Positions 51,211-63,153 are shown, counted from the stretch's first letter. The stretch: DNA of 64,000 nt from Actinoplanes sp. NBC_00393 (GCF_036053395.1 NZ_CP107942.1:7148501-7212500), one strand, 5' to 3'. Made by a program: numbers and translations. The notes: a model not told the origin generated them from the letters alone.

Positions 51211-51675
51211 TCAGGCCGTTTCCCGATAGCAGCGGTCGCGCTCCCTGGCCGTCGCGTAGGCGGTACGCACGAACGCTTCGCGCTTCACGTCCGGTGTTCG
51301 GGACGCCTGTGGCACGACCGCGAAGACTTCCGGCGAATAGGCCGGTACGCACATCGCGACGAGGTGGGACACGAAATCCTGGTAGCTCGGCCGACTACCC
51401 GAGGAACGTGACTCCGCGTATTCCCACCCGGTTTCGAAGAACCGCCGCACACCCATGGTGACGTCTTCGCTGAGCAGCGTGCTCCACACTGCCGACCGGA
51501 TCATGGCGCGTTCGTCGTACTGCGCCGGCCAGCGGACGAATTCGCACTCTGCGTCATTGACGGCCATGGTGGACACGGCCGCGATATTCGCCGCAGCCGC
51601 GCCGGCGAGGCCGGCCCCACCATCCAATGTCAGCGCCTCTGTGGCTATTGCCGCAGCTAGGACGCGTGCTTGCAT
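51211..51675 (-). CDS. small secreted ALF-like protein preceding toxin 2
   Basis: A 154-residue protein from ATG 51675, with GGGGGAGCTGAC immediately upstream, the same motif as before 41892. N terminus MQARVLAAAIATEALTLDGG looks like a poor signal or anchor. Residues about 40-85 (FVRWPAQYDERAMIRSAVWS, VTMGVRRFFETGWEYAESR) match the start of the mature 40840-41892 protein (FFVRWLSVHDERALVRSAAR), so the two are diverged relatives and this one is shorter. It lies 142 bp upstream of toxin 2 on the same strand, mirroring the first cassette. Confidence 0.72.
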   Translation of the reverse strand: MQARVLAAAIATEALTLDGGAGLAGAAAANIAAVSTMAVNDAECEFVRWPAQYDERAMIRSAVWSTLLSEDVTMGVRRFFETGWEYAESRSSGSRPSYQDFVSHLVAMCVPAYSPEVFAVVPQASRTPDVKREAFVRTAYATARERDRCYRETA

Positions 51676-52247
51676 GTCAGCTCCCCCGTGGAACATCGCA
51701 AACGATCGAAGCCGCACGTGGGACGCAGGTTCATCCGACACGGGGCCGCAACGCGAACCGCGCGAATCACCGGGATCGATGAGTTCACGCCGCGGGCATT
51801 GAATCACATGATCGACACATTGGACAGCACGCTCCCCAGCGGAGTCGAACACCTCGCGACGGAACGCAATCCCGGTCTTGCAAATTCATCGATGAAGTCG
51901 ATAGCATCCGGCAACTGCGACGCTTCCGGCACACGGGGACGCCGGTCGTGCGCATCGAATCACGGGGATTCACATGCACCTTTCATCGGCGCGTACTTCC
52001 ACAGTGGCCGGTCTGACGAACGACGTCCCCGGAGACCACACGCCGATCAGGCTGACGAATTACCACTGACCTCGGGCACCGTTTCACGGCTGCCCGCAAT
52101 GGCTGCTGCCCGGATCGCTCGCCTCCCATGAATTCAGAAAGGCCGACGTGAATATCATCACGCGTGCGAGGCTGACCGGTCTCGCCGGTGCGGACGCCGA
52201 CCACCTCGCCACCGGCGTCGTGACCGCCCGCGACTGATGCCCACGTC
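51676..52247. other. gene-free, comparatively AT-richer spacer
   Basis: About 570 bp at the edge of the toxin region. Base composition is lower in GC than in flanking genes. No supported gene, hairpin or repeat was found; a 29-codon frame at 52148 has a weak ribosome site only. It probably holds the promoter of the 51675 gene and a boundary of acquired DNA. Confidence 0.5.
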
Positions 52248-53846
52248 TCAGGCGGTGCGCAGGTCGACTGCGGCCGCCTGAGAGGAGCCGATCTCGCGGG
52301 ACACCCGGGCAAGCACCTCGGGGTCGGCGGCCGAGTCGATGGTCAGCGCCATCAGGGCCTCGCCGCCGGCGGCCCGGCGGGCCACCTGCATCGCGGCGAT
52401 GTTCACGCCGGCGCGGCCGAGGGTGGTGCCGATCGCGCCGACCACGCCGGGCCGGTCCCGGTAGCGGAAGAAGAGCAGCACGTTCTCCGGGGGCAGGTCC
52501 AGCTCGAAGCCGTCGACCTCGACCAGCTTCGCCGTCTCCCGGGTGCCGGCAGTCACGATGGTGCCGGCCACCGCGACGGTACGCCCATCCGGCAGCGCCC
52601 CACGCACAGTGATCAGGTTGACGTGCTCCCCGGCGTCCTCGTACGTCGCCAGGTCCACCTCGACTCCACGGTCGGCGGCCAGGTGCGGGGCGTTCACGTA
52701 CGTCACCTGCTCCTCGACCACCGGCGCGAACAGGCCTTTCATGGTGGCCAGTTCGAGCACCGTGACGTCGTGGGCGACGACCTCACCGCGGACCTCCACG
52801 GTGATCCGGGCCGCGACCCCGCCGGCGACCGCGGTGAAGACCCGGCCGAGCCGTTCGGCGAGCGGCAGCAGCGGGCGGACGTCCTCGTCGACCGCCCCGC
52901 CGGCCCGGACGTTCACCGCGTCCGGCACGAACTCGCCGCGCAGAGCCAGCTGCACGCTGCGGGTCACCGCCATCCCGGCCTTGTCCTGCGCCTCGGCCGT
53001 CGACGCGCCCAGGTGCGGGGTGACCACCACGTTGTCGAAGCCGAACAGCGGCGACGAGGTGATCGGTTCGGCCTCGAAGACGTCCAGGCCGGCGCCGGCC
53101 ACCCGGCCCTCGGCCAGCGCCTCGGCGAGCGCCGCCTCGTCGACCAGCCCGCCGCGGGCCGCGTTCACGATCCGGACCGTCGGTTTGACCAGCGCCAGTT
53201 CCCGCGCTCCGATCAGGCCGAGCGTCTCCGGCGTACGCGGCAGGTGCACCGAAATGAAATCGCTCTCCTTGAGCAGGTCGTCGAGGCTCATCAGCTGGAC
53301 GCCCAACTGTCCCGCCCGGGCCGGCTGCACATACGGGTCGTACGCGATGAGGCGTACCCCGAAGGCGGCCATGCGTTGTGCGAACAGGACGCCGATGCGG
53401 CCCAGCCCGACCACCCCGACGGTCTTGCCCTGAACCTCGACCCCGGTGAACGCGGAGCGCCGCCAGGCGCCCGCCTTGAGCGTCGCGCTGGCTGTCGCGG
53501 TATGCCGCGCGACCGCGAGCAGGAGGGCGACCGCCTGCTCAGCGGCCGAGACGATGTTGCTGGTGGGCGCGTTCACCACCAGGACGCCGCGGGCGGTCGC
53601 GGCGGGCAGGTCGACGTTGTCCAGGCCCACCCCGGCCCGGGCCACCACGCGCAGCCGGGGCGCGGAGGCCAGCGCCTCGGCGTCGATCCGGGTGGCGCTG
53701 CGGACGATGACCGCATCCGCCTCGGCGAGCGCGGCGAGCAGTGCCGGCCGGTCGGTGCCGTCCACTTGCCGGACCTCGTGGTCCTCGGCGAGCAGGTCGA
53801 GCGCGGCCGGAGCGAGTTCCTCGGTGACCAGGACGACAGCAGTCAT
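52248..53846 (-). CDS. serA: D-3-phosphoglycerate dehydrogenase
   Basis: A 532-residue enzyme from ATG 53846 (MTAVVLVTEELAPAALDLLA); ATG 53855 is possible. It makes the first committed step of serine synthesis. Features: ARAGVGLDNVDLPAATARGV, Rossmann GVVGLGRIGVLFAQRMAAFG, catalytic NAARGGLVDEAALAEAL and VVTPHLGASTAEAQDK, then an intervening ASB domain and a C-terminal ACT domain (VLLFFRYRDRPGVVGAIGTT) that senses serine. Length equals long actinobacterial SerA. Follows ilvC on the same strand after a terminator. Confidence 0.97.
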   Translation of the reverse strand: MTAVVLVTEELAPAALDLLAEDHEVRQVDGTDRPALLAALAEADAVIVRSATRIDAEALASAPRLRVVARAGVGLDNVDLPAATARGVLVVNAPTSNIVSAAEQAVALLLAVARHTATASATLKAGAWRRSAFTGVEVQGKTVGVVGLGRIGVLFAQRMAAFGVRLIAYDPYVQPARAGQLGVQLMSLDDLLKESDFISVHLPRTPETLGLIGARELALVKPTVRIVNAARGGLVDEAALAEALAEGRVAGAGLDVFEAEPITSSPLFGFDNVVVTPHLGASTAEAQDKAGMAVTRSVQLALRGEFVPDAVNVRAGGAVDEDVRPLLPLAERLGRVFTAVAGGVAARITVEVRGEVVAHDVTVLELATMKGLFAPVVEEQVTYVNAPHLAADRGVEVDLATYEDAGEHVNLITVRGALPDGRTVAVAGTIVTAGTRETAKLVEVDGFELDLPPENVLLFFRYRDRPGVVGAIGTTLGRAGVNIAAMQVARRAAGGEALMALTIDSAADPEVLARVSREIGSSQAAAVDLRTA

Positions 53847-53928
53847 GACTTCCATCCGCCTTTCGTCGCCATTGACGATGCCGAATGGTACGAACGGAGG
53901 CCAGTTGAGGTTCAGTTCATTCATGAAA

Positions 53929-53958
53929 ACGCCCGGCCGGGTAAACCCGGCCGGGCGT
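53929..53958 (-). terminator. terminator of ilvBNC
   Basis: Stem ACGCCCGGCCGGG (53929-53941) with its complement (53946-53958), loop TAAA; followed on the minus strand by TTTTCATG. Located between ilvC and serA. Confidence 0.88.
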
Positions 53959-53980
53959 CATCAGTAGCGCAGCGAGAAGA

Positions 53981-55024
<1,044 letters not shown>

Positions 55025-55543
55025 CTAGGCGGCGCGAAGGGCCGGGCCGGTGGTGATGGAACGGGAGCCGCGGCCGATCGCCACGAGACCCGACTGCACC
55101 ATCTCCTTGATGCCGTACGGCTCGAGGTCGCGCAGCAACGCATCCAGTTTGTCGGGGTTACCGGTGGCCTCGATCGTCAGGGTGTCCGGAGCGACGTCGA
55201 TCACCCGGGCCCGGAACAGCTCGACGGTCTCGAGCACCTGGCTGCGCTGTGCCCGGTCGGCACGCACCTTGACCAGCAGGAGCTCACGCTGGACCGACTG
55301 AGCCGGGTCCAGCTCCACGATCTTCAGGACGTTCACCAGCTTGTTGAGCTGCTTGGTGACCTGCTCCAGCGGAGACGTGTCCGCGTTGACCACGATCGTG
55401 ATGCGGGAGACTTCCGGGTTCTCCGTCTCGCCCACCGCCAGGGAGTCGATGTTGAAGCTGCGCCGGGAGAACAGGCCACTCACGCGGGCCAGCACACCCG
55501 GCTTGTTCTCGACCAGCACGCTCAGCGTGTGCTTGTTCGTCAT
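55025..55543 (-). CDS. ilvN: acetolactate synthase small regulatory subunit
   Basis: A 172-residue protein whose ATG overlaps the ilvB stop (ATGA). The N-terminal ACT domain (HTLSVLVENKPGVLARVSGL, FSRRSFNIDSLAVGETENP) binds valine for feedback inhibition, and the C-terminal domain (ELLLVKVRADRAQRSQVLET, LEPYGIKEMVQSGLVAIGRG) activates IlvB. It has typical length and arrangement. Confidence 0.98.
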   Translation of the reverse strand: MTNKHTLSVLVENKPGVLARVSGLFSRRSFNIDSLAVGETENPEVSRITIVVNADTSPLEQVTKQLNKLVNVLKIVELDPAQSVQRELLLVKVRADRAQRSQVLETVELFRARVIDVAPDTLTIEATGNPDKLDALLRDLEPYGIKEMVQSGLVAIGRGSRSITTGPALRAA

Positions 55544-57372
55544 CAGAGGTCGTCCTCATCGAACGTGGGACGCACGTCCCGGGCGAACATGATCTCGTCG
55601 TTGCTGGTGCCGGCCGCGACCATCGGCCAGACCATGGCGTCCTTGCCGACCGTGAAGTCGATGACCACCGGAGCGTCGTTGATCTCCATGGCCTGCTTGA
55701 TGACCTTGTCGACGTCGTCCTTCGACTCGCAGCGCAGGCCGATGCAGCCGAGCGCCTCGGCCAGTTTCACGAAGTCCGGGATACGGTGCTTGTGGGTGCC
55801 CAGCTCGGTGTTCGAGTACCGGCCGTCGTAGAACAGTGTCTGCCACTGCCGGACCATGCCCAGGTTGCCGTTGTTGATCACGGCGACCTTGATCGGGATG
55901 CCCTCCAGCGCGCAGGTGGCCAGCTCCTGGTTGGTCATCTGGAAGCAGCCGTCGCCGTCGATCGCCCAGACCTGGGTGTCCGGCTGCGCGACCTTGGCGC
56001 CCATCGCGGCCGGGACGGCGTAGCCCATGGTGCCGGCGCCGCCCGAGTTGAGCCAGGTGCCCGGCTTCTCGTACTTGATGAACTGCGACGCCCACATCTG
56101 GTGCTGCCCGACACCGGCGCAGTAGATCGCGTCCGGCCCGACCAGCTCGCCGATCCGCTCGATCACGTACTGCGGGGCCAGGGTGCCGTCGGTCGGCTCC
56201 TCGTAGCCCAGCGGGTAGCGCTCGCGAAGTTCGTTGAGCGTCTTCCACCAGGCCTCGTACTGGCCGGCGCCCTCGGCGGTCGCGGAGACCGCGGCGATCA
56301 GCTCGTCGATCACGTGCCGGGCGTCGCCGACGATCGGGACGTCCGCGTGCCGGTTCTTGCCGATCTCGGCCGGGTCGATGTCGGCGTGCACGACCTTGGC
56401 GTCCGGGGCGAACGAGTCCAGCTTGCCGGTGACCCGGTCGTCGAAGCGGGCGCCGAGCGTGACCAGCAGGTCGGACTTCTGCATCGCGTAGACCGCGGGA
56501 ACCGTGCCGTGCATGCCGGGCATGCCCAGGTGCTGCGGGTGCGAGTCGGGGAACGCGCCGATGCCCATCAGCGTGGTGATCACCGGAATGCCGGTCAGCT
56601 CGGCGAGCTTGCGCAGCCCGTCGGTGGCACCGGCTTTCAGGACGCCGCCTCCGACGTACAGAACCGGGCGCTTGGCCTGGGCGATCAACCGCGCGGCCTC
56701 ACGGATCTGCTTGCCATGGGGATGCAGAGTCGGGCGATAGCCCGGAAGGTCCAGCGTGGGCGGCCAGGCGAAGGTGGTCTGCGCCTGGAGCACGTCCTTC
56801 GGGATGTCGACCAGGACCGGGCCGGGCCGGCCGGTGGCCGCCAGGTGGAACGCCTCGGCCAGCACCCGCGGCAGCTCCTCCGGGCTCTGGACCAGGAAGT
56901 TGTGCTTGGTGATCGGCAGGGTGATGCCCTGGATGTCCGCCTCCTGGAAGGCGTCCGTCCCGATGTACGGCCGGCCGACCTGCCCGGTGATCGCGACGAT
57001 CGGAACCGAATCCATGTACGCGTCCGCGATCGGCGTGACCAGGTTGGTCGCGCCCGGACCGCTGGTCGCGATGCAGACGCCGACCTTGCCGGTGGCCTGC
57101 GCATAGCCGGTGGCGGCGTGCCCGGCGCCCTGCTCGTGCCGGACCAGGATGTGCCGCACCTTCGAGTCGAAGAGCGGGTCGTACGCCGGGAGGATGGCGC
57201 CGCCCGGAATGCCGAACGCGACCTCGACCCCGAGCGCCTCGAGCGACCGGACGAGCGCGCCGGCACCGGTGGTGGCTACCGGGGCCACGACTGCGGGGGC
57301 GGTGTTCACGGCCGCCGCGACGGTGGCCGGAGTGACTCGTTGGGCGAGAGATTCGGGAGTGGGTCTCGTCAT
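55543..57372 (-). CDS. ilvB: acetolactate synthase large subunit
   Basis: A 609-residue thiamine-diphosphate enzyme. It forms acetolactate or acetohydroxybutyrate, the first common step of branched-chain synthesis. Seen: [40 protein letters not shown] (catalytic Glu), [22 protein letters not shown]-domain [15 protein letters not shown], and the ThDP motif [20 protein letters not shown] through [12 protein letters not shown]. The first 30 residues are variable. First gene of ilvBNC, preceded by a leader peptide and attenuator. Confidence 0.98.
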   Translation of the reverse strand: MTRPTPESLAQRVTPATVAAAVNTAPAVVAPVATTGAGALVRSLEALGVEVAFGIPGGAILPAYDPLFDSKVRHILVRHEQGAGHAATGYAQATGKVGVCIATSGPGATNLVTPIADAYMDSVPIVAITGQVGRPYIGTDAFQEADIQGITLPITKHNFLVQSPEELPRVLAEAFHLAATGRPGPVLVDIPKDVLQAQTTFAWPPTLDLPGYRPTLHPHGKQIREAARLIAQAKRPVLYVGGGVLKAGATDGLRKLAELTGIPVITTLMGIGAFPDSHPQHLGMPGMHGTVPAVYAMQKSDLLVTLGARFDDRVTGKLDSFAPDAKVVHADIDPAEIGKNRHADVPIVGDARHVIDELIAAVSATAEGAGQYEAWWKTLNELRERYPLGYEEPTDGTLAPQYVIERIGELVGPDAIYCAGVGQHQMWASQFIKYEKPGTWLNSGGAGTMGYAVPAAMGAKVAQPDTQVWAIDGDGCFQMTNQELATCALEGIPIKVAVINNGNLGMVRQWQTLFYDGRYSNTELGTHKHRIPDFVKLAEALGCIGLRCESKDDVDKVIKQAMEINDAPVVIDFTVGKDAMVWPMVAAGTSNDEIMFARDVRPTFDEDDL

Positions 57373-57426
57373 GGCAGTTCAGACCTTTTCGGGTTGGTCG
57401 GTCCAGTCAATTTGAGCAACAAAAAA

Positions 57427-57451
57427 GGCCCTCGTGCAGAAGCACGGGACC
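57427..57451 (-). terminator. attenuator terminator upstream of ilvB
   Basis: On the minus strand GGTCCCGTGC pairs with GCACGAGGGCC (one bulge) around TTCT, followed by TTTTTTGTTG; it lies 55 bases before the ilvB start. An earlier hairpin, GCGCAC (57454-57459) with GTGCGC (57476-57481), is the natural competing or pausing stem. Confidence 0.88.
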
Positions 57452-57481
57452 TAGCGCACCCTCCTCAAGCGGAGAGTGCGC

Positions 57482-57511
57482 TCAGATAAGTACTCGGGAC
57501 TGGAAGCACAT
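57482..57511 (-). CDS. ilvB leader peptide
   Basis: A 9-residue frame MCFQSRVLI whose last three codons are Val, Leu and Ile, followed at once by the pausing stem and terminator in front of ilvB. This is the minimal actinobacterial branched-chain attenuator layout. A TTGACT -35-like hexamer lies at 57542-57547, inside the end of the GGDEF-EAL gene. Confidence 0.8.
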   Translation of the reverse strand: MCFQSRVLI

Positions 57512-57515
57512 GCGG

Positions 57516-59864
57516 CTAACCTTGCCCCATCTCACGGCCTGAGTCAACTGATCCCACATTTTGATCAGCGAAATCAGGGTCGCTCGGCAGCAGCGCTCTG
57601 ACCTGCCGCATTCCCGGGCCGAGGCGGACCACCTGGCTGCGCGCCGGGGCATCGATCGCCGGGGCGTTGCGCGGCGCCGGCGGCTGCGGTCGCGGTCCCG
57701 CCGGGCGCAGGGTGCGCAGTCGCGTCTCGAAGTGCTCGGCCGGCACACCCCAGCCGAAGAGCGAACCCTGCCCGAGCCGGCAGCCCGCCTCCTCGACCAC
57801 CTCGCGCTGGGCCGGCGTGCCGATGCCCTCGGCGAGCACCTCCAGGCCGAGCCGGTGCCCGAGCCGGACCACCACGTCGACCAGCGGGGCGGCCGTCCCG
57901 GTCCGCGACTCGGGCTCGGCCACCAGCGCATGGTCGATCTTCAGGATGTCCACCGGCAGGGTCCGCAGCTGGGTCAGCGACGAATAGCCCGCGCCGAAGT
58001 CGTCGAGCGCGATCCGTACGCCGGTCTCGCGCAGCTCGGCGAGCCGGCCGACCAGCTCCTCCATGTCGGTGGCGACGGCGTGCTCGGTCACCTCCAGCAC
58101 CAGCCGCTGCGGCGGCACGCCGTACTCGGCCAGCACGTCGGCGACCTGGCCGGCGTAGTCGGCGGCGTGCAGCTCCTTGGGCGACAGGTTCACCGAGACC
58201 CAGACGTCGTGCCCCTTGCCCAGCCAGTCGGCGAGCTGCTTGCAGGCCTGCTCGAGGACCCAGGCGCCGATCCGGTTGATCAGCCCGGACTCCTCGGCGA
58301 CCGGGATGAACTCGTCCGGGCGTACCGGTCCCAGGTCCGGATGGGTCCACCGCAGCAGCGCCTCGGCGCCCACCGGGCGCATCGACGGCAGCGCCACCAC
58401 CGGCTGGAACACCAGCCGCAGCTGCTCGCGATCGATCGCGTGGCGCAGCTCGCCCTGCAACGTTCCGCGGCGGCGCAGCAGCTCGTCGTAGCCGGCCTGG
58501 TAGCGCTCCACCCGGTTCTTGCCGCGCTGCTTGGCGTAGCGCAGCGCCAGGTCGGCGTCGTGCAGCAGCTCACCGGTGTCGGCCACCCCGACGCTGGCGG
58601 AGAGGAAGATCGGGCCGCCGTCGACCTCGTACGGCTCGCCGAGCACGGCCAGCAGACGGTGTGCGGCCAGCACCGCCTCCTCGGCGTCGCCGTGCATCAG
58701 CACCGCGAACTCGTCGCCGCCCAGCCGGGCCGCGACGTCGCCCTCCAGCAGGTTGTGCTTGAGCCGGGAGCCGACCTCGACCAGCACGGCGTCGCCGATG
58801 TCGTGCCCGCGCATGTCGTTGACGATCTTGAAGCCGTCCATGTCGATGCCGAGCAGGGCGGCGTTCTCCGGCGACTCGCGCAGGGCCCGCTGCAGGCCCC
58901 GGCGGTTGGCCAGGCCGGTCAGCGGATCGGTGTGCGCCAGCTCGCGGAAATGGGCCTCCCGCAGGCGCAGCTGCACCGTGTAGCGCCGGACGTCGCCGAG
59001 CGCCAGGTACTGCCGGGCCACCAGGGCCAGGCCGACGACCGCGGCGCCGAAATAGCCGAGCACGTCCATCGTGCCGCCGCGGATCAGGTGGTAGCCGAGC
59101 GCGCCGAGCATGGCGATCATCACGACCACCGCGTACGCCCCGCCGCGCTCCAGGACGTCACCGTTCAGCTCGACCGGGCGGTCGGCGGCCCGCACCGCGA
59201 ACGCGATGTGCACCAGCCCGGCGGTGAGCAGCAGCACGCTGAACAGGGCGAACCCGTCGCGTTCCCGGCAGATGCCGCCGGCGAGCGCGGTCGCCGCGAT
59301 CGCGACCAGGCTCACCCCGGCCGCCACCCGGACGGTGTGCCGACGTGGCCGGTGCGCATGCAACCCCATCACCGCGGTCAGCCCGAGGGCCAGCACCGCG
59401 AAGACCGCGGGCAGCAGCACGGCGAGACACGGGTACGGCGTGAGGTCGCCGAGGATCCGCGTGGGCCGGGAGATCAGCACCCAGCCGACGAACCAGATCG
59501 CCGCCGCGATCACCAGGCCGTCCAGCACGTGACGGACCGCGGCGGCCGGGCCGCGGGTCGCGCCGGGCAGCGCCACCGTGCCGGCCAACAGGGTGAGTGT
59601 GCCGCAGCTCATGGCGATCGCGACCGCGGTGGCCAGCGTCCGCGTGTGGCCGGGATCATGGTGGTGCACCAGCAGGGCGCTGGCCAGCCCGGCCAGCGCG
59701 GCGGCCGTGGCCAGCGCGCCACCGGCCGCGAGCAGGAGATGTGCCCGCCGGGCCGCGCCGGTGTGCCGGCGACCGGACTGCCCGAGATAGGCCACCGCGG
59801 GGACGGCAGCCAGCAGGCACGCGAGTGCCGCCAGCTCCAATCCGGACGGTGAATGCACGGACAC
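57516..59864 (-). CDS. membrane GGDEF-EAL cyclic-di-GMP protein
   Basis: About 782 residues; the start is uncertain (GTG 59864 or 59858; a TTG at 59891 is weaker). Residues about 1-300 hold around eight hydrophobic segments ([54 protein letters not shown]). A GGDEF domain follows ([38 protein letters not shown]) with an intact signature, then an EAL domain ([66 protein letters not shown]) with most metal ligands. By family it can make and/or break c-di-GMP. It ends four bases before the ilvB leader peptide. Confidence 0.9.
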   Translation of the reverse strand: MSVHSPSGLELAALACLLAAVPAVAYLGQSGRRHTGAARRAHLLLAAGGALATAAALAGLASALLVHHHDPGHTRTLATAVAIAMSCGTLTLLAGTVALPGATRGPAAAVRHVLDGLVIAAAIWFVGWVLISRPTRILGDLTPYPCLAVLLPAVFAVLALGLTAVMGLHAHRPRRHTVRVAAGVSLVAIAATALAGGICRERDGFALFSVLLLTAGLVHIAFAVRAADRPVELNGDVLERGGAYAVVVMIAMLGALGYHLIRGGTMDVLGYFGAAVVGLALVARQYLALGDVRRYTVQLRLREAHFRELAHTDPLTGLANRRGLQRALRESPENAALLGIDMDGFKIVNDMRGHDIGDAVLVEVGSRLKHNLLEGDVAARLGGDEFAVLMHGDAEEAVLAAHRLLAVLGEPYEVDGGPIFLSASVGVADTGELLHDADLALRYAKQRGKNRVERYQAGYDELLRRRGTLQGELRHAIDREQLRLVFQPVVALPSMRPVGAEALLRWTHPDLGPVRPDEFIPVAEESGLINRIGAWVLEQACKQLADWLGKGHDVWVSVNLSPKELHAADYAGQVADVLAEYGVPPQRLVLEVTEHAVATDMEELVGRLAELRETGVRIALDDFGAGYSSLTQLRTLPVDILKIDHALVAEPESRTGTAAPLVDVVVRLGHRLGLEVLAEGIGTPAQREVVEEAGCRLGQGSLFGWGVPAEHFETRLRTLRPAGPRPQPPAPRNAPAIDAPARSQVVRLGPGMRQVRALLPSDPDFADQNVGSVDSGREMGQG

Positions 59865-59960
59865 ACTGTGCCGGATCTCCGTCGATTTCAACAGACCCCG
59901 GCGTCCCGAGCTGTGGACGTCCTAGGCGATTCGCCGGCCGGCCGGTGGCAGTATGGGGGG

Positions 59961-61808
59961 ATGCCTGAGCTGCGCTCCCGGACCTCGACCCACGGTCGCA
60001 CGATGGCCGGCGCGCGCGCCCTGTGGCGCGCCACCGGCATGACCGACGACGATTTCGGCAAGCCGATCGTCGCGATCGCCAACAGTTACACCCAGTTCGT
60101 ACCGGGGCATGTCCATCTCAAGGACCTCGGCGGTCTGGTCGCCGAGTCGATCGCCGCGGCCGGCGGCGTCGGGCGTGAGTTCAACACCATCGCGGTCGAC
60201 GACGGCATCGCCATGGGCCACGGCGGCATGCTCTACTCCCTGCCCAGTCGCGAGCTGATCGCCGACGCGGTGGAGTACATGGTGAATGCGCACTGCGCCG
60301 ACGCCCTGGTCTGCATCTCGAACTGCGACAAGATCACCCCCGGCATGCTGATCGCCGCGCTGCGGCTCAACATCCCGACGGTCTTCGTCTCCGGCGGCCC
60401 GATGGAGGCCGGCAAGACGGTCGCCATCGAGGGCATCGTGCACGAGAAGCTCGACCTGGTCGACGCGATGAGCGCCGCGGCCAACGACAACGTCACCGAC
60501 GCCCAGCTCGACACCATCGAGCGCTCGGCCTGCCCGACCTGCGGCTCGTGCTCCGGCATGTTCACCGCCAACTCGATGAACTGCCTGACCGAGGCGATCG
60601 GCCTGTCGCTGCCCGGCAACGGCTCGACCCTGGCCACGCACGCCTCCCGCAAGGCGCTGTTCACCGAGGCCGGCCGGCTGATCGTGGAGATCGCCAAGGA
60701 CTACTACGAGAAGAACGACGAGTCGGTCCTGCCGCGCTCGATCGCCAGCCGCAGCGCCTTCGAGAACGCGGTGGCGCTGGACGTGGCGATGGGCGGCTCG
60801 ACCAACACCGTCCTGCACCTGCTGGCGGCGGCCCGCGAGGCCGAAATCGACTTCAGCGTGTCGGACATCGACGCCATCTCCCGCCGGGTGCCCTGCCTGT
60901 CGAAGGTGGCGCCGAACAGCCCGAAGTACCACATGGAGGACGTGCACCGGGCCGGCGGCATCCCCGCGCTGCTCGGCGAGCTGCACCGCGGTGGGGCGTT
61001 GCAGACCGACGTGCGGTCCGTGCACTCGACGTCGCTGTCCGCCTGGCTCGACAAATGGGACATCCGCGGCTCCGACCCCTCGCCCGAGGCGTTGGAGCTG
61101 TTCCACGCCGCGCCCGGCGGCGTGCGTACCACCGAGCCGTTCTCGACGCAGAACCGCTGGGCCACGCTCGACACCGACGCTGTCGAAGGCTGCATCCGGT
61201 CGGTCGAGCACGCGTACACGGTCGACGGCGGCCTGGCCATCCTCTTCGGCAACCTCGCCCCCGACGGCTGTGTCGTGAAGACCGCCGGCGTCGACGAGTC
61301 GATCTGGAAGTTCACCGGCCCGGCCCGGGTCTACGAGTCCCAGGACGACGCAGTCGCCGGCATCCTCGGTAAGGAGGTCGTCGAGGGCGACGTCGTGGTC
61401 ATCCGCTACGAGGGCCCGCGCGGTGGCCCGGGCATGCAGGAGATGCTCTACCCGACGTCCTTCCTGAAGGGCCGCGGTCTGGGCAAGGCCTGCGCGCTGA
61501 TCACCGACGGCCGCTTCTCCGGCGGCACGTCCGGCCTCTCGATCGGCCACGTCTCCCCGGAGGCGGCGGGCGGCGGCCTGATCGCCCTGGTCGAGACCGG
61601 CGACGAGATCACGATCGACATCCCGGGCCGCAGCATCACCCTCAACGTCCACGACGACGTGCTGGCCCAGCGCCGGCACGAGGAGGAGCGGCGGGCCAAG
61701 CCGTACACGCCGGTCGCGCGCCAGCGCCCGGTCTCGGCGGCGCTGCGCGCTTACGCCTCGATGGCCACCAGCGCCAGCGACGGCGCCTACCGCCGAGTTC
61801 CCGAATAG
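59961..61808 (+). CDS. ilvD: dihydroxy-acid dehydratase
   Basis: A 615-residue Fe-S dehydratase from ATG 59961 with GGGGGG just ahead. It converts dihydroxy acids to 2-keto acids for valine, leucine and isoleucine. Seen: [80 protein letters not shown] (cluster cysteines), [20 protein letters not shown]. It lies divergent from the GGDEF-EAL gene, with 96 bp between likely starts, and is transcribed away from the ilvBNC block. Confidence 0.98.
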   Translation: MPELRSRTSTHGRTMAGARALWRATGMTDDDFGKPIVAIANSYTQFVPGHVHLKDLGGLVAESIAAAGGVGREFNTIAVDDGIAMGHGGMLYSLPSRELIADAVEYMVNAHCADALVCISNCDKITPGMLIAALRLNIPTVFVSGGPMEAGKTVAIEGIVHEKLDLVDAMSAAANDNVTDAQLDTIERSACPTCGSCSGMFTANSMNCLTEAIGLSLPGNGSTLATHASRKALFTEAGRLIVEIAKDYYEKNDESVLPRSIASRSAFENAVALDVAMGGSTNTVLHLLAAAREAEIDFSVSDIDAISRRVPCLSKVAPNSPKYHMEDVHRAGGIPALLGELHRGGALQTDVRSVHSTSLSAWLDKWDIRGSDPSPEALELFHAAPGGVRTTEPFSTQNRWATLDTDAVEGCIRSVEHAYTVDGGLAILFGNLAPDGCVVKTAGVDESIWKFTGPARVYESQDDAVAGILGKEVVEGDVVVIRYEGPRGGPGMQEMLYPTSFLKGRGLGKACALITDGRFSGGTSGLSIGHVSPEAAGGGLIALVETGDEITIDIPGRSITLNVHDDVLAQRRHEEERRAKPYTPVARQRPVSAALRAYASMATSASDGAYRRVPE

Positions 61809-62074
61809 ATTTCGTACGCCTACGGGGCCGGGCGCGGAATCCTCGCCCGGCCCCGCCTACGGCGGCTGGCGCCGGCACGGCCCACACCTCCCACGGCGTA
61901 GCCCACTGCCACCCGCCACGACTCGGCTCGCCAACCCGCCCCAATTTCCCAGATCTCCGGAAGCGGCCCACCCAGCGCCCGCCGCCTCTCCGCTTTGTCA
62001 CGCGGCCCGCCCCACGCCGCCGCCCCTTCGCCTCGCGCGGCCCAGCCTCTCCGCTCTCCCACGCGGCGCGCCTA
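61809..62074. other. gene-free spacer with CGGC-rich imperfect repeats
   Basis: After ilvD, a GGCCGGGC-rich inverted stretch near 61827-61858 may terminate transcription, followed by loose repeats of CGGCCCAGCCTCTCCGCTCT, also seen right of the IS at 62990-63060. No gene is supported. Confidence 0.5.
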
Positions 62075-62983
62075 GGCCGTGTCGCCAAAGGGGTCATAGC
62101 CACTGCAGCAGTGCGGCGATGGTAACGGTGGCTTGGAATGAGTGGCTGCTCTTGTCGTAGCGGGTGGCCAGAGATCGGCACTGTTTGAGCCGGCTGAAGC
62201 AGCGTTCCACGACGTTGCGGTGCCGGTAGATCTGCTTGTTGAAGGTGGGTGGTCGGCCGCCGCGGGGTCCTCAGTTGCGGCGGCGTTTCTGCTGGTCGCT
62301 GCGCTCGGGAATGGTGTGGGTGATGCCGCGGCGGCGTAGATAGCGGCGGATGGCGCGGGTGCTGTATCCCTTGTCGGCGATGACGTGCTCGGGTTCGGTG
62401 CGGGGTCGGCCGGGCCCGGGCCGGGCGACGCGGATGGCGTCCATGACCTGCTCGAAGCGGGTGCAGTCGTTAACGTTGCCGCCGGTGAGTACGAAGGCCA
62501 GGACGCGGCCGGCGCCGTCGCACGCGAGGTGGATCTTGGTCAGTCCGCCACGGGATCGTCCGAGGGCGTGATCCGGTTTATCCGTTTCCGGGTGCCCCCT
62601 TTAGCGCCGGCGGCGTGCTGGTGGGCCCGCACGATCGTGGAGTCGGCCGAGACCAGCCAGTCAATGTCGGCGTTCGCGTCGGCCGCGGCCCGAGAGGCGG
62701 CGAGCATTCGTGGTGAACGTGCCGCCGAGAGCCCACCTGCGGGAACGTGTGTAGATCGACTTCCAGGAGCCGTACCGGGCGGGCACGTCACGCCAGGGGC
62801 GCCGGAGCGGATCTTCCACACGATGCCGTTGAGCACGCGGCGGTCGTCCTCACCGGGGGGCGACCGCCGGTGATCACCGAGGGCAAGTGTGGTGACAACG
62901 ATTCCCCTTCGGCGTCGGTCAGCTCATAGCGGCGGATCACGCCGTACATCACCCATGGTCATGATCCTTTGAAGACACGACCT
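62075..62983 (-). mobile_element. IS5-type insertion sequence, decayed
   Basis: About 909 bp bounded by imperfect terminal inverted repeats: GGCCGTGTCGCCAAAGG at the left and, on the other strand, GGTCGTGTCTTCAAAGG at the right; both ends abut CTA/TAG, typical of IS5-type targets. The transposase inside is broken. Confidence 0.82.
62093..62950 (-). pseudogene. IS5-family transposase remnant
   Basis: On the minus strand the family's segments occur in different frames: ADIDWLVSADSTIVRAHQHA and GAKGGTRKR; then GGLTKIHLACDGAGRVLAFV, LTGGNVNDCTRFEQVM, RPRTEPEHVIADKGYSTRAI; and RHRNVVERCFSRLKQCRSLA, TRYDKSSHSFQATVTIAALL at the end. A TGA interrupts after RSDQQKRRRN near 62274, and several frameshifts lie between 62550 and 62900. 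The catalytic Asp (DSTIVRAHQ), Asp (ADKGY) and Glu (RNVVERCFSRLK) are still visible. Non-functional as it stands. Confidence 0.88.
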
Positions 62984-63153
62984 AGCACGGCCCGGCCTCT
63001 CCGCTCCCTCGCGCGGCGCGCCTCGCGCGGCCCAGCCTCTCAGCTTGCTCACGCCGGCCAGCGCCGCCCACTCCCTCGAGCAGCCGGCCTAGCCCTCGCC
63101 TCCCGCGGGCCCTCCACCGCGCCCGCCCGGAGTGCGGCGGTTAAGGTCGCTTT
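62984..63153. repeat. spacer with repeats like those left of the IS
   Basis: CTCTCCGCTCCCTCGCGCGG and CCCAGCCTCTCAGCTTGCTC-type words match the stretch at 62030-62072, indicating that the IS inserted into a local repeat. No gene. Confidence 0.55.

Noticed and set aside
52148..52237. 29-codon frame beginning MNIITRARL
   Set aside because: Only a weak upstream purine stretch; no conservation evidence and no context for a small protein.
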